Source: Klebsiella quasivariicola (GTDB lineage Bacteria > Pseudomonadota > Gammaproteobacteria > Enterobacterales > Enterobacteriaceae). From it: a DNA stretch of 64,000 nucleotides. The notes under the pieces are model-generated. The model was not told where the DNA came from, searched no databases, and was given only the letters and a program-made list of their open reading frames with translations. Both the position numbers and the translations under genes were made by a program. Shown piece by piece: positions 32,829 through 41,608 of this stretch (positions within the stretch are counted from its first letter, which is position 1; the number at the start of each line of letters is the position of its first letter). The stretch covers positions 3,844,001-3,908,000 of the forward strand of contig NZ_CP022823.1 of NCBI RefSeq assembly GCF_002269255.1, written 5' to 3'.

Positions 32829-34487
32829 CCGGCAGTTTCAGCAAGAAAGGTGAATAAATTAACGGCAGGTCGCACGAACCGTAGGCCGGATAAGCGTAGC
32901 GTCATCCGGCACAAGACGGGTATGGCGCCGGAGATATCCTGCCCGGCGGCGCTGCGCTTGCACGGGCCTAAACGCCAGCCGGACAGTTCCCTCTCCCTTC
33001 GGGAGAGGGCCAGGGTGAGGGGAAGCACTGCAGTGTGGTTGTTTATGTTATCGGTGGCTTCAGCGTAGTTTGCGCTCCCGGTTAATCGTCTGCGTTATGT
33101 CACTCATGGCGCAGGGAGCGCACAGGGGGCGGCCAGTCGCCGCCGCCCCCTGTACCCCCGGGCTCCGGCCAGCAACATCGCCGCTACGCGGTCCCTTCGA
33201 CTTATCCCTGCAGGCTTCGGGTCGGGCCGAGGCAGCGTCCGTGCAAAACACGGCCCTCAGCCCGCATCCATGCGGGCTGCCCCGGCCTTCCGGGAACGTC
33301 TCAGCGATGTTGAGGCCGTCAGCACCGGCAGTTTCAGCAAGAAAGGTGAATAAATTAACGGCAGGTCGCACGAACCGTAGGCCGGATAAGCGTAGCGTCA
33401 TCCGGCACAAGACGGGTATGGCGCCGGAGATATCCTGCCCGGCGGCGCTGCGAATGCACGGGCCTAAACGCCAGCCGGTCGGTTCCCTCTCCCTCCGGGA
33501 GAGGGCCAGGGTGAGGGGCAGCACTGCAGTGTGGTTGTTTATGTTATCTGTGGCTTCAGCGTAGTTTGCGCTCCCGGTTAGTCTTCTGCGTTATGTCTCT
33601 TACGGCGCAGGGAGCGCACAGGGGGCGGCCAGTCGCCGCCGCCCCCTGTACCCCCGGGCTCCGGCCAGCAACATCGCCGCTACGCGGTCCCTTCGACTTA
33701 TCCCTGCAGGCTTCGGGTCGGGCCGAGGCAGCGTCCGTGCAAAACACGGCCCTCAGCCCGCATCCATGCGGGCTGCCCCGGCCTTCCGGGAACGTCTCAG
33801 CGATGTTGAGGCCGTCAGCACCGGCAGTTTCAGCAAGAAAGGTGAATAAATTAACGGCAGGTCGCACGAACCGTAGGCCGGATAAGCGTAGCGTCATCCG
33901 GCACAAGACGGGTATGGCGCCGGAGATATCCTGCCCGGCGGCGCTGCGCTTGCACGGGCCTAAACGCCAGCCGGACAGTTCCCTCTCCCTTCGGGAGAGG
34001 GCCAGGGTGAGGGGAAGCACTGCAGTGTGGTTGTTTATGTTATCGGTGGCTTCAGCGTAGTTTGCGCTCCCGGTTAATCGTCTGCGTTATGTCACTCATG
34101 GCGCAGGGAGCGCACAGGGGGCGGCCAGTCGCCGCCGCCCCCTGTACCCCCGGGCTCCGGCCAGCAACATCGCCGCTACGCGGTCCCTTCGACTTATCCC
34201 TGAAAGCTTCGGGTCGGGCCGAGGCAGCGTCCGTGCAAAACACGGCCCTCAGCCCGCATCCATGCGGGCTGCCCCGGCCTTCCGGGAACGTCTCAGCGAT
34301 GTTGAGGCCGTCAGCACCGGCAGTTTCAGCAAGAAAGGTGAATAAATTAACGGCAGGCCGCACGAACCGTAGGCCGGGCAAGGCGCCAGCCGCCGCCCGG
34401 CAACATCACGGGTACCGTGCCTGATATCTCGCCCGGCGTTGCTGCGCTTGCCGGGCGTCAGGAGATGTAACCCTTTAATAAAAAGGG

Positions 34488-35192
34488 TTAGCGGCGGTTG
34501 CCCATAATACGCAGCAGCATCAGGAACAGGTTAATGAAGTCCAGATACAGCGTTAAGGCGCCGAGAATCGAATATTTACGCAGTGTGGCGCTATCGCGGG
34601 TATCAATCTGCTCGCCGATGTTTTTCAGCTTCTGGGTGTCATACGCCGTCAGACCGACGAACACCAGCACCCCAATGTAGGTCACCGCCCACATCAGCGC
34701 TTCGCTCTTCAGCCACAGGTTCACCAACGACGCCAGCACGATACCAATCAGCCCCATAAACAGCATGCTGCCGAAGCCGCTCAGATCGCGCTTAGTGGTG
34801 TAACCATACAGGCTCATCGCCCCGAACATCCCGCCGGTGACCACAAAAGTGCTGGCGATCGATGAGTAGGTATAGGCGATAAAAATGCTCGACAGCGTCA
34901 GCCCTGTCAGCGCCGAGTAGAGCATAAACAGCGTGGTGGCCATCCCGGCACTCAGCCGCTGCACCATCCCCGACAGCACAAACACCAGCGCGAGCTGAGC
35001 AATAATCAGCCCGAAGAAAGTGATTTTGCTCGAAAAGACGAACATCATCACCGCCGGGGTGTTGGCCGCAAACCACGCGATAAACGCCGTCAGCAGCAGG
35101 CCGACCGTCATCCAGCCGTACACCTGCGCCATGTAAGTCTGCAGGCCGGTACGGCCCTGCACTATTGAATCGGAACGCGGATATCTGTCCAT
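34488..35192 (-). CDS. ybhL: BAX inhibitor-1-like membrane protein YbhL
   Basis: This 234-residue inner-membrane protein of the Bax inhibitor-1/YccA family has seven predicted helices and the family block GLTAYDTQKLKNIGEQID before the last helix. BI-1 relatives act as pH-sensitive calcium leak channels; the E. coli role is unknown. The ATG at 35192 (MDRYPRSDSIVQ) gives the E. coli length and is preceded by GGAGAG; the frame extends seven codons further upstream. It lies downstream of moaE on the same strand, 45 bases away. Confidence 0.93.
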   Translation of the reverse strand: MDRYPRSDSIVQGRTGLQTYMAQVYGWMTVGLLLTAFIAWFAANTPAVMMFVFSSKITFFGLIIAQLALVFVLSGMVQRLSAGMATTLFMLYSALTGLTLSSIFIAYTYSSIASTFVVTGGMFGAMSLYGYTTKRDLSGFGSMLFMGLIGIVLASLVNLWLKSEALMWAVTYIGVLVFVGLTAYDTQKLKNIGEQIDTRDSATLRKYSILGALTLYLDFINLFLMLLRIMGNRR

Positions 35193-35237
35193 GACTCTCT
35201 CCTGATTAACCAAGTTTCACCCTGTAAGCGTATCACA

Positions 35238-35690
35238 CTACCAGCGCTCTGCCGCCTGACGATCGCTGTCGCGAGCGTCGACCCAGCGTTCGCCTTCCGG
35301 CGTCGCCTCGCGCTTCCAGAACGGCGCGCGGGTTTTCAGGTAATCCATAATAAACTCGCCGGCGGCGAAGGCGCTGCCGCGGTGGGCGCTGGTGACGCCG
35401 ACAAACACAATTTCTTCCCCCGGCCACATTTCGCCAATGCGGTGGATAACCGTCACCCGGCCCAGCGGCCAGCGCTCGCGCGCCAGCTCGACAATTTCCG
35501 CCAGTGATTTCTCGGTCATCCCCGGATAGTGTTCGAGGGTTAAGGCTTTCACGCTGTCGCCGAGGTTGTGATTGCGTACTTTACCGGTGAAGGTGACCAC
35601 CGCGCCGTCTTCATCGCGTTCGGCCAGCCAGGGATATTCCTCGCCGACGCTAAAGCGCGCCGGGCTGACCACGATACGGGTTTGCGTCAT
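35238..35690 (-). CDS. moaE: Molybdopterin synthase large subunit MoaE
   Basis: This 150-residue catalytic subunit of molybdopterin synthase joins MoaD to add two sulfurs to cyclic pyranopterin monophosphate. The active-site region shows the MoaE blocks GAVVTFTGKVRNHN, HRIGEMWPGEEIVFVGVTSAHR and FIMDYLKTRAPFWKRE with the catalytic lysines. It is last in moaABCDE, beginning one base after the moaD stop. Confidence 0.95.
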   Translation of the reverse strand: MTQTRIVVSPARFSVGEEYPWLAERDEDGAVVTFTGKVRNHNLGDSVKALTLEHYPGMTEKSLAEIVELARERWPLGRVTVIHRIGEMWPGEEIVFVGVTSAHRGSAFAAGEFIMDYLKTRAPFWKREATPEGERWVDARDSDRQAAERW

Positions 35691-35691
35691 C

Positions 35692-35940
35692 TTAGCCTCC
35701 CGTTACCGGTGGAAAGAACGCCACTTCGTCGCCGCTGGCGACCGGATGGTCAAACGCGTTCAGCGTCTGGTTGACTGCCGCCAGCAGCTTGCCCTCTTCC
35801 AGGGCCAGCGCCCAACGGTCGCCGCGAGCGGCAAGCTGCTGACGCACGGCTTCGACGGTCGCCAGGTCGCTGGCGTCGAGAGTCAACGCATCGGTACCCA
35901 CCAGCTCGCGCACCTGGGCAAAAAACAGAACCTTAATCAT
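35692..35940 (-). CDS. moaD: Molybdopterin synthase sulfur carrier MoaD
   Basis: This 82-residue ubiquitin-like protein ends in the required Gly-Gly (FFPPVTGG), whose C-terminal thiocarboxylate donates sulfur. The ATG at 35940 (MIKVLFFAQVRELVG) is the family start and lies inside the moaC 3' end, giving an 8-base overlap. Position and length match E. coli. Confidence 0.95.
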   Translation of the reverse strand: MIKVLFFAQVRELVGTDALTLDASDLATVEAVRQQLAARGDRWALALEEGKLLAAVNQTLNAFDHPVASGDEVAFFPPVTGG

Positions 35941-36421
35941 GGCGTTCACCCGCCTTAAAATCCCCGGACTTGCCGCCGCTTTTCTCCAGCAGGCGCACCG
36001 GGCCAATCACCATATCTTTCTGTACCGCTTTGCACATATCGTAAATGGTCAGCGCGGCAACCGAGGCAGCGGTCAATGCTTCCATTTCGACGCCGGTTTT
36101 CCCGGTGAGCCGGCAGAGCGACTCGATGCGCACCCGGTTATGTTCCGGCTGCGCCTGCAAATTGACTTCCACTTTGCTGAGCATCAGCGGATGGCACAGC
36201 GGGATCAGATCCCAGGTGCGTTTGGCCGCCTGGATCCCGGCGATACGCGCGGTGGCGAACACATCGCCTTTGTGGTGACTGCCGTCGATAATCATCGCCA
36301 GCGTCGCCGCCTGCATTTCGACGAATGCCTCGGCGCGCGCTTCGCGCACCGTTTCTGCTTTGCCGGAGACATCCACCATATGGGCTTCGCCCGCGGCGTT
36401 AATATGGGTCAGTTGTGACAT
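35933..36421 (-). CDS. moaC: Cyclic pyranopterin monophosphate synthase MoaC
   Basis: This 162-residue enzyme converts the MoaA product to cyclic pyranopterin monophosphate. MoaC motifs are MVDVSGKAETVREARAEA, GIQAAKRTWDLIPLCHPL and TGVEMEALTAASVAALTIYDMCKAVQKDM. It overlaps moaD by eight bases and lies three bases after moaB. Confidence 0.95.
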   Translation of the reverse strand: MSQLTHINAAGEAHMVDVSGKAETVREARAEAFVEMQAATLAMIIDGSHHKGDVFATARIAGIQAAKRTWDLIPLCHPLMLSKVEVNLQAQPEHNRVRIESLCRLTGKTGVEMEALTAASVAALTIYDMCKAVQKDMVIGPVRLLEKSGGKSGDFKAGERHD

Positions 36422-36424
36422 AAA

Positions 36425-36937
36425 TTATTTCTTCAGGTGGGGAAGGAAGTTACACGGACGGGTGCGGGCATCCAGCTGCGGGGCAATGATGTTGTCCCAC
36501 GCCGTGCGGCAGGCTTTGGTCGAACCCGGCATGGCGAAAATCAGCGTGCGGTTAGCAACGCCGGCCACGGCCCGGGACTGCAGGGTCGAGGTGCCGATCT
36601 CTTCGAACGACAGCATGCGGAACACTTCACCAAAGCCTTCGACCTCACGGTCAAACAGCGGCAGCAGCGCTTCCGGCGCCTGATCGCCATCGGTAAAACC
36701 GGTCCCGCCGGTGATCAGTACCACCTGCACGTCGTCGCTGGCGATCCACGCCGATACCTGGGCGCGGATGGCGTAGCGGTTCTCTTTCACGATCGCCTTA
36801 TCGACGACATGGTGCCCCGCCTCCTGCGCCGCCTCGCGCAGCCAGTGGCCGGAGGTGTCGTCCTCTTCGCCGCGGCGGCTGGAAACGGTTAGAACAGCAA
36901 TACGGGTCGGGATAAACTCAGCGCTAGCCTGGCTCAT
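36425..36937 (-). CDS. moaB: Molybdenum cofactor protein MoaB
   Basis: This 170-residue protein of the MoCF (MogA/MoeA-like) fold has LITGGTGFTDGDQAPEALLPL and GVANRTLIFAMPGSTKACRTAWDNIIAPQLDARTRPCNF. In E. coli MoaB is dispensable for cofactor synthesis and appears redundant with MogA; relatives adenylylate molybdopterin. It sits between moaA and moaC on the same transcript. Confidence 0.95.
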   Translation of the reverse strand: MSQASAEFIPTRIAVLTVSSRRGEEDDTSGHWLREAAQEAGHHVVDKAIVKENRYAIRAQVSAWIASDDVQVVLITGGTGFTDGDQAPEALLPLFDREVEGFGEVFRMLSFEEIGTSTLQSRAVAGVANRTLIFAMPGSTKACRTAWDNIIAPQLDARTRPCNFLPHLKK

Positions 36938-36960
36938 CTGAATACTCCTTTCGAAAACGA

Positions 36961-37950
36961 TTAACCGCCAATATAGGACAGGTTCTGCGTAATACCGGTG
37001 TTGCCCTGATGCAGGAAATGGGTCTGCTTTTTATGGGTCAAGGCTTCGGCGATCCGCGCCTCCAGCTCGGCCTGCTGCCGGTCGTCGGCCATCAGATCGC
37101 GCAGATCGACGCCGCCATCGCCAAACAGACACAGATGCAGTTTGCCAACGGATGAGACGCGCAGACGGTTGCAGGTGGCGCAGAAGTCTTTTTCATACGG
37201 CATGATGAGGCCGATTTCACCGGCGTAATCAGGATGACAGAAGACCTGCGCCGGGCCATCGCTGCGCTGGCGGATCTGATGGATCCAGCCGCGACGCAGC
37301 AGTTCGTCGCGCAGCACTATGCCGGAGAGATGATGACGGCGGAACAGGTCGCTGCCCTCGCCGGTCTCCATCAGCTCAATAAAACGCAGTTGAATACGGC
37401 GCGGCTGGATCCACGCGAGAAAGGTATCGAGCTGGTGGTGGTTAACATCGCGCATCAGCACGGTGTTGACCTTCACCTTGTCAAAGCCAGCGGCGAAAGC
37501 GGCGTCAATCCCGTCCATCACCTGGCGGAACTTGTCCTGGCCGGTGATGGCGTGGAACTGACGGGCGTCGAGGCTATCAACGCTGACGTTAATCGCCGTC
37601 AGCCCGGCATCGCGCCAGCGTTCGACGTCGCGCGCCAGACGGTAACCGTTAGTGGTGACCGCAATCTGACGGATCGCGCTGTTTTCACGCACTGCGGCAA
37701 TGATCTCAGTGAAGTCGCGGCGCAGGGAGGGTTCCCCACCGGTCAGGCGAACTTTTTCAGTGCCCAGCGCGGAGAAAGCGCGCGTGACCCGGCGCACTTC
37801 GTCTACGCTGAGAAAGCCGTTGTTATTGACGGCGCCGGGCTTGTAGCCATCCGGCAGGCAGTAGGTGCAACGGAAATTGCACACATCGGTAATCGACAGA
37901 CGCAGGTAAAAAAACTTACGCGCGAATGCATCGGTAAGCTGTGAGGCCAT
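36961..37950 (-). CDS. moaA: GTP 3',8-cyclase MoaA
   Basis: This 329-residue radical-SAM enzyme performs the first step of molybdenum cofactor synthesis from GTP. The N-terminal cluster motif is CNFRCTYC, the SAM-binding GGEPSLRRDF follows, and a C-terminal cluster is bound by CATCNRLR and a later Cys (HLCLFG). The C-terminal Gly-Gly (SYIGG), needed for activity, is present. The ATG at 37950 (MASQLTDAFARKF) matches E. coli exactly; 25 more open codons upstream fall in the riboswitch and are rejected. The preceding leader is a Moco riboswitch. Confidence 0.96.
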   Translation of the reverse strand: MASQLTDAFARKFFYLRLSITDVCNFRCTYCLPDGYKPGAVNNNGFLSVDEVRRVTRAFSALGTEKVRLTGGEPSLRRDFTEIIAAVRENSAIRQIAVTTNGYRLARDVERWRDAGLTAINVSVDSLDARQFHAITGQDKFRQVMDGIDAAFAAGFDKVKVNTVLMRDVNHHQLDTFLAWIQPRRIQLRFIELMETGEGSDLFRRHHLSGIVLRDELLRRGWIHQIRQRSDGPAQVFCHPDYAGEIGLIMPYEKDFCATCNRLRVSSVGKLHLCLFGDGGVDLRDLMADDRQQAELEARIAEALTHKKQTHFLHQGNTGITQNLSYIGG

Positions 37951-37956
37951 ATACAC

Positions 37957-38066
37957 CTTTCCAAATACGGGAGGCGCGGTCATTTCTTCCCACGCCCTGG
38001 CGACACCCGGAGGGGTCGCGGCCAAACCGCCATATCTTTTGACACAGGCGAAGAGGCTAGAGTGTT
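37957..38066 (-). ncRNA. Moco (molybdenum cofactor) riboswitch in moaA leader
   Basis: The minus-strand leader contains the conserved elements of the Moco RNA motif: CTCTTCGCCTG, then a variable arm GACCCCTCCGGGTGTC, then CGCCAGGGCG and GGAAGAAATGACCGCGCCTCC just before the moaA ribosome site (GGAAAGG). The order and spacing match the E. coli moaA leader, which lowers expression when cofactor is plentiful. Its ends are approximate. Confidence 0.88.
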
Positions 38067-38119
38067 AACAGGTTATGCCGATAGTAGCGCGTTACGGACG
38101 GTTTCGCCATTTGCGATTT

Positions 38120-38143
38120 CGCTATATAAGCTTGTATATATCG
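38120..38143 (-). promoter_or_regulatory. ModE box upstream of moaA
   Basis: CGCTATATA, six bases, TATATATCG fits the ModE consensus (CGNTATATA-N6-TATATANCG). It lies about 170 bases before the moaA ATG, upstream of the riboswitch. ModE-molybdate activates moa in E. coli, so molybdate supply and cofactor level would act at different layers. Confidence 0.8.
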
Positions 38144-38284
38144 CTAACTTCGTGCATTTTCGCTACAGAATAGCCATAAATCATTTTTTTGCCTTGATAT
38201 CGGTCAGTTTGTCAGGCTCCTCCCATCGTCTTTTAGGGGTAGATCGGGTAGTGTGTGGCCGTTTATGTGAAATAAGGAATTTCT

Positions 38285-39190
38285 ATGCGCAATCGTACAT
38301 TCGCTGACCTCGATCGGGTGGTCGCGCTCGGCGGCGGGCATGGTCTGGGCCGGGTGATGTCTTCCCTCTCCTCGCTCGGCTCGCGGCTGACGGGCATTGT
38401 GACCACCACCGACAACGGGGGTTCTACCGGGCGGATCCGCCGCTCGGAAGGCGGCATTGCCTGGGGCGATATGCGCAACTGCATCAATCAGTTAATCGCC
38501 GAGCCGAGCGTGGCGTCGGCGATGTTTGAGTATCGTTTTAGCGGTAATGGCGAACTTTCCGGGCATAACCTCGGAAACCTGATGTTAAAGGCCCTCGATC
38601 ACCTCAGCGTGCGGCCTTTAGAAGCTATCAATTTGATCAGGAACCTGCTGAAAGTCGACGCGTTTCTTATCCCGATGTCGGAACAACCGGTGGATTTGAT
38701 GGCGCTCGATCATGAAGGCCATGAAGTTTACGGCGAAGTGAATATCGATCAGCTCGACAACGTACCCCAGGAGCTGATGCTCACCCCGCCGGTGCCGGCC
38801 ACCCGTGAGGCAGTGGAAGCTATCGCCGAAGCCGATCTGATCCTCATCGGCCCGGGAAGCTTTTACACCAGTCTGCTGCCGATCCTGTTGCTCGACGAAA
38901 TGGCTCAGGCGCTGCGCCGAACCCCAGCGCCGATGGTGTTCATCGATAATCTCGGCAAAGAGCACAGCCCGGCCGCCAGACTGTCGCTGGCGGAACGCGT
39001 TGCGATTATGGAGCGCTACGTGGGTAAGCGGGTGGTGGATGCGGTCATCGCCGGCCCGAAGGCCGATATCCGCGGCATCGACGACCGGCTGGTGATTCAG
39101 ACGCCGCTGGAGGCCAGCGATGTGCCCTATCGCCATGATCGGGCGCTGCTGCGCGGGGCGCTGGAAAAAGCGATCCAGCTGCCGGGCTGA
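38285..39190 (+). CDS. ybhK: YvcK/CofD-like protein YbhK
   Basis: This 301-residue protein has the CofD-like Rossmann fold, with VVALGGGHGLGRVMSSLSSL at the N-terminus, TTTDNGGSTGRIR and GDMRNCINQL. Gram-positive YvcK (GlmR) binds UDP-GlcNAc and supports growth on gluconeogenic carbon and cell-wall precursor supply; the E. coli protein is little studied. AAGGAA precedes the ATG. It is divergent from moaA as in E. coli; its downstream neighbour there, uvrB, is displaced here by eptA-pmrAB. Confidence 0.92.
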   Translation: MRNRTFADLDRVVALGGGHGLGRVMSSLSSLGSRLTGIVTTTDNGGSTGRIRRSEGGIAWGDMRNCINQLIAEPSVASAMFEYRFSGNGELSGHNLGNLMLKALDHLSVRPLEAINLIRNLLKVDAFLIPMSEQPVDLMALDHEGHEVYGEVNIDQLDNVPQELMLTPPVPATREAVEAIAEADLILIGPGSFYTSLLPILLLDEMAQALRRTPAPMVFIDNLGKEHSPAARLSLAERVAIMERYVGKRVVDAVIAGPKADIRGIDDRLVIQTPLEASDVPYRHDRALLRGALEKAIQLPG

Positions 39191-39231
39191 CGCTGCGCGC
39201 CGGAGGGACTGCTTTCGGCGCACCTTAAAAT

Positions 39232-39248
39232 CTTAAGGTTGTCTTAAA
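39232..39248 (+). promoter_or_regulatory. PmrA box and promoter of eptA-pmrAB
   Basis: CTTAAG-GTTGT-CTTAAA is the direct-repeat PmrA box (half-sites 11 bases apart). A -10-like TATACC lies at 39262-39267, so the box overlaps the -35 position as in activated PmrA promoters. The operon should be autoinduced by PmrA. Confidence 0.85.
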
Positions 39249-39293
39249 ATACGGCTGGCACTATACCCTTATCTTTTTCTGTGGGTAGGTATT

Positions 39294-40934
39294 ATGTCGT
39301 TATTACCTCTGCGTCGGCCAGTTCTCAGCCGCACGGCTTATTTGATTCTCTTTGCTTGCTATATCGGTATCTTTCTCAACCTGGCCTTTTATCGCCAGGT
39401 TTTCCCGCTACTGCCGGTAAACAGCCTGCATAACTGGCTGGTATTCCTCAGTATGCCGATCGTGGCCATTAGCGTGATGAATATCATCACCACCCTCGCC
39501 TCGTTCCTGAAGCTCGATCGGGTGGTCATCAGCCTGTTTATTCTGCTCAGCGCGTCGGCGCAGTACTTTATCTGGTCCTTCGGCGTGGTGATTGACCGTT
39601 CGATGATCGCCAATATCTTCGATACCACCCCGGCGGAAAGCTTTGCTCTGCTGTCGACGAAAATGGTCATCGTGCTGGGACTTTCCGGACTGTTGATGGT
39701 TCTGGTCGCCTGGTGGATTAAAGTTCGTAAGCCCGCCTCTTTCTGGCGCGGCGCGGCGATGCGCCTGCTCAATATCGCCGTTTCGACGCTGCTGATTATT
39801 CTGGTGGCCGCGCTGTTCTATAAAGATTACGCCTCGGTGTTCCGTAACAACAAAGAGCTGGTGAAATCCCTGAGCCCTTCCAACAGCATTGTGGCGGTCA
39901 ACTCCTGGTATGCTCACCACCGGATGGATAACCTGCCGCTGGTGAAGATTGGCGAAGATGCCAAACAGAAACCGGTGATGCATAACGGTCCCCGCAAGAA
40001 CCTGACGATTGTCGTGCTGGGCGAAACCTCGCGCGCCGGGAATTTCTCGCTGGGCGGCTACGGGCGGCAGACTAACCCACGCCTGCAACAGGACGACGTG
40101 GTGTACTTCCCGAAAACCACCTCCTGCGGCACGGCAACCGCGGTTTCCGTCCCCTGTATGTTCTCCAATATGCCGCGCGCGCATTACGATGAAGAACTGG
40201 CGCACCATCAGGAAGGCGTCCTGGATATTCTGCAACGCGCTGGTGTTCAGGTGCTGTGGAACGATAATGACGGCGGCTGCAAAGGGGCTTGCGATCGGGT
40301 GCCGCACCAGAACGTGACTGACCTGAAGCTGACCGGCCAGTGCATCGATGGCGAATGCTACGACGAGGTGCTGTTCCATAATCTGGATAGCTACATCGAC
40401 AACCTGCAACAGGACGGCATTATCGTACTGCATACCATCGGCAGCCACGGCCCGACCTATTACAACCGCTACCCGGCTGAATTCAAAAAATTCACCCCGA
40501 CCTGCGATACCAATGAAATCCAAAGTTGTACGCAACAACAGTTGACCAATACCTACGACAACACCATTTTATATGTCGATTATGTCGTTGATAAAGCCAT
40601 AAAATTACTACAATCCAAACAGGATAAATTTACCACTAGCCTGGTTTATTTGTCCGACCACGGCGAATCGCTGGGTGAAGATGGCGTCTATTTACATGGT
40701 CTGCCGTACTCCATCGCGCCGGATACGCAAAAACACGTGCCCATGCTGCTGTGGCTGTCGCCGGATTACCAGCAACGCTATGGTGTTTCCAGCCAGTGTT
40801 TGCAACAACAGGCTAAGACGAAGGATTATTCCCAAGATAATCTGTTCTCCACCCTGCTCGGCCTGCTCGGCGTCAGCACCCACGAGTACCAGGCAGCAGA
40901 TGATATTTTAACGCCATGTAGAGAGGCTGGTTGA
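39294..40934 (+). CDS. eptA: Lipid A phosphoethanolamine transferase EptA (PmrC)
   Basis: This 546-residue enzyme adds phosphoethanolamine to lipid A phosphates, lowering affinity for polymyxins. Five membrane helices occupy residues 15-180. The periplasmic alkaline-phosphatase-fold domain shows the nucleophile region VVLGETSRAGNFSLGGYGR, the disulfide-rich loop CGTATAVSVPCMF, and VYLSDHGESLGEDGVYLHG with metal-binding Asp-His. Cysteines at CKGAC, CIDGEC and CDTNEIQSC are as in EptA. Its stop overlaps the pmrA start by one base. A PmrA box lies upstream. Confidence 0.93.
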   Translation: MSLLPLRRPVLSRTAYLILFACYIGIFLNLAFYRQVFPLLPVNSLHNWLVFLSMPIVAISVMNIITTLASFLKLDRVVISLFILLSASAQYFIWSFGVVIDRSMIANIFDTTPAESFALLSTKMVIVLGLSGLLMVLVAWWIKVRKPASFWRGAAMRLLNIAVSTLLIILVAALFYKDYASVFRNNKELVKSLSPSNSIVAVNSWYAHHRMDNLPLVKIGEDAKQKPVMHNGPRKNLTIVVLGETSRAGNFSLGGYGRQTNPRLQQDDVVYFPKTTSCGTATAVSVPCMFSNMPRAHYDEELAHHQEGVLDILQRAGVQVLWNDNDGGCKGACDRVPHQNVTDLKLTGQCIDGECYDEVLFHNLDSYIDNLQQDGIIVLHTIGSHGPTYYNRYPAEFKKFTPTCDTNEIQSCTQQQLTNTYDNTILYVDYVVDKAIKLLQSKQDKFTTSLVYLSDHGESLGEDGVYLHGLPYSIAPDTQKHVPMLLWLSPDYQQRYGVSSQCLQQQAKTKDYSQDNLFSTLLGLLGVSTHEYQAADDILTPCREAG

Positions 40935-41605
40935 TGAAAATCTTAGTCATTGAAGACGATGCGCTGCTGTTGCAGGGATTGATCCTGGCGATGCAAAGTG
41001 AAGGATATGTGTGCGACGGCGTCTCCACAGCGCACGAAGCGGCGCTATCGCTGGCCAGCAATCATTACAGCCTGATCGTACTCGACCTCGGCCTGCCAGA
41101 TGAAGACGGCCTGCATTTTCTCACCCGTATGCGGCGAGAGAAAATGACCCAGCCGGTGCTGATCCTCACCGCCCGCGATACGCTTGAGGATCGCATTAGC
41201 GGTCTCGATACCGGCGCGGATGACTATCTGGTGAAACCCTTTGCCCTGGAAGAGCTGAATGCGCGCATTCGCGCCCTGCTCCGCCGGCATAACAATCAAG
41301 GCGATAACGAAATCAGCGTTGGCAATCTGCGCCTCAATGTCACCCGCCGGCTGGTATGGTTGGGTGAGACGGCGCTGGAATTGACACCGAAAGAATATGC
41401 CCTGCTGTCGCGACTGATGATGAAGGCCGGTAGCCCGGTCCATCGCGAGATCCTCTATAACGATATCTACAGCTGGGACAACGAGCCGGCGACCAATACC
41501 CTGGAAGTGCACATTCATAACCTGCGCGATAAGATTGGTAAATCGCGGATCCGCACCGTCAGGGGCTTTGGCTATATGCTGGTTAACAGCATCGACACGG
41601 AATAG
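40934..41605 (+). CDS. pmrA: Response regulator PmrA (BasR)
   Basis: This 223-residue OmpR/PhoB-type response regulator has receiver residues D8, D9 and phospho-acceptor D51 (LIVLDLGLPDEDG) with K in DDYLVKPFALEELNAR. The C-terminal winged helix contains ELTPKEYALLSRLM and TNTLEVHIHNLRDKIGKSRIRTVRGFGYML. It activates lipid A modification genes in response to Fe(III), Al(III), low pH and PhoPQ signals. The ATG at 40934 overlaps the eptA stop; a TTG one codon earlier is rejected. Confidence 0.95.
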   Translation: MKILVIEDDALLLQGLILAMQSEGYVCDGVSTAHEAALSLASNHYSLIVLDLGLPDEDGLHFLTRMRREKMTQPVLILTARDTLEDRISGLDTGADDYLVKPFALEELNARIRALLRRHNNQGDNEISVGNLRLNVTRRLVWLGETALELTPKEYALLSRLMMKAGSPVHREILYNDIYSWDNEPATNTLEVHIHNLRDKIGKSRIRTVRGFGYMLVNSIDTE

Positions 41606-41608
41606 ACC

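Larger units (their letters stand above)
32100..34456. repeat. Tandem array of a structured ~496-bp intergenic repeat
   Basis: Five tandem units fill the ybhN-ybhL gap. Using GTAGTTTGCG as phase they begin at 32221 (348 bp), 32569, 33065, 33561 (496 bp each) and 34057 (to about 34456). Each unit combines a REP-like palindrome, a CCCTCTCCC/GGGAGAGGG hairpin, a 9-bp stem (TGCGCTCCC with GGGAGCGCA), a 12-bp hairpin (ACAGGGGGCGGC with GCCGCCCCCTGT), a 150-bp multi-hairpin module absent from the first unit, and a second REP-like palindrome. Long frames are open on both strands, but they look like products of base composition. In E. coli this interval holds ybhM. Confidence 0.93.

Noticed and set aside
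32574..34424. Repeated 120-164-codon frames on both strands within the tandem array
   Set aside because: They recur because the DNA repeats. They are open on both strands at once, have Arg/Pro/Ala-rich composition with no recognisable domain, lack ribosome sites, and run through hairpins and REP-like palindromes.
32100..34456. CRISPR array
   Set aside because: Units are about 496 bp and nearly identical, with no short repeats separated by unique spacers and no cas genes.
32094..34487. REP-associated transposase or insertion sequence at the array
   Set aside because: No transposase frame or terminal inverted repeats were found in or beside the array.
39408..40538. 376-codon minus-strand frame opposite eptA
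   Set aside because: The composition is that of an antisense shadow, and eptA is clearly the real gene.
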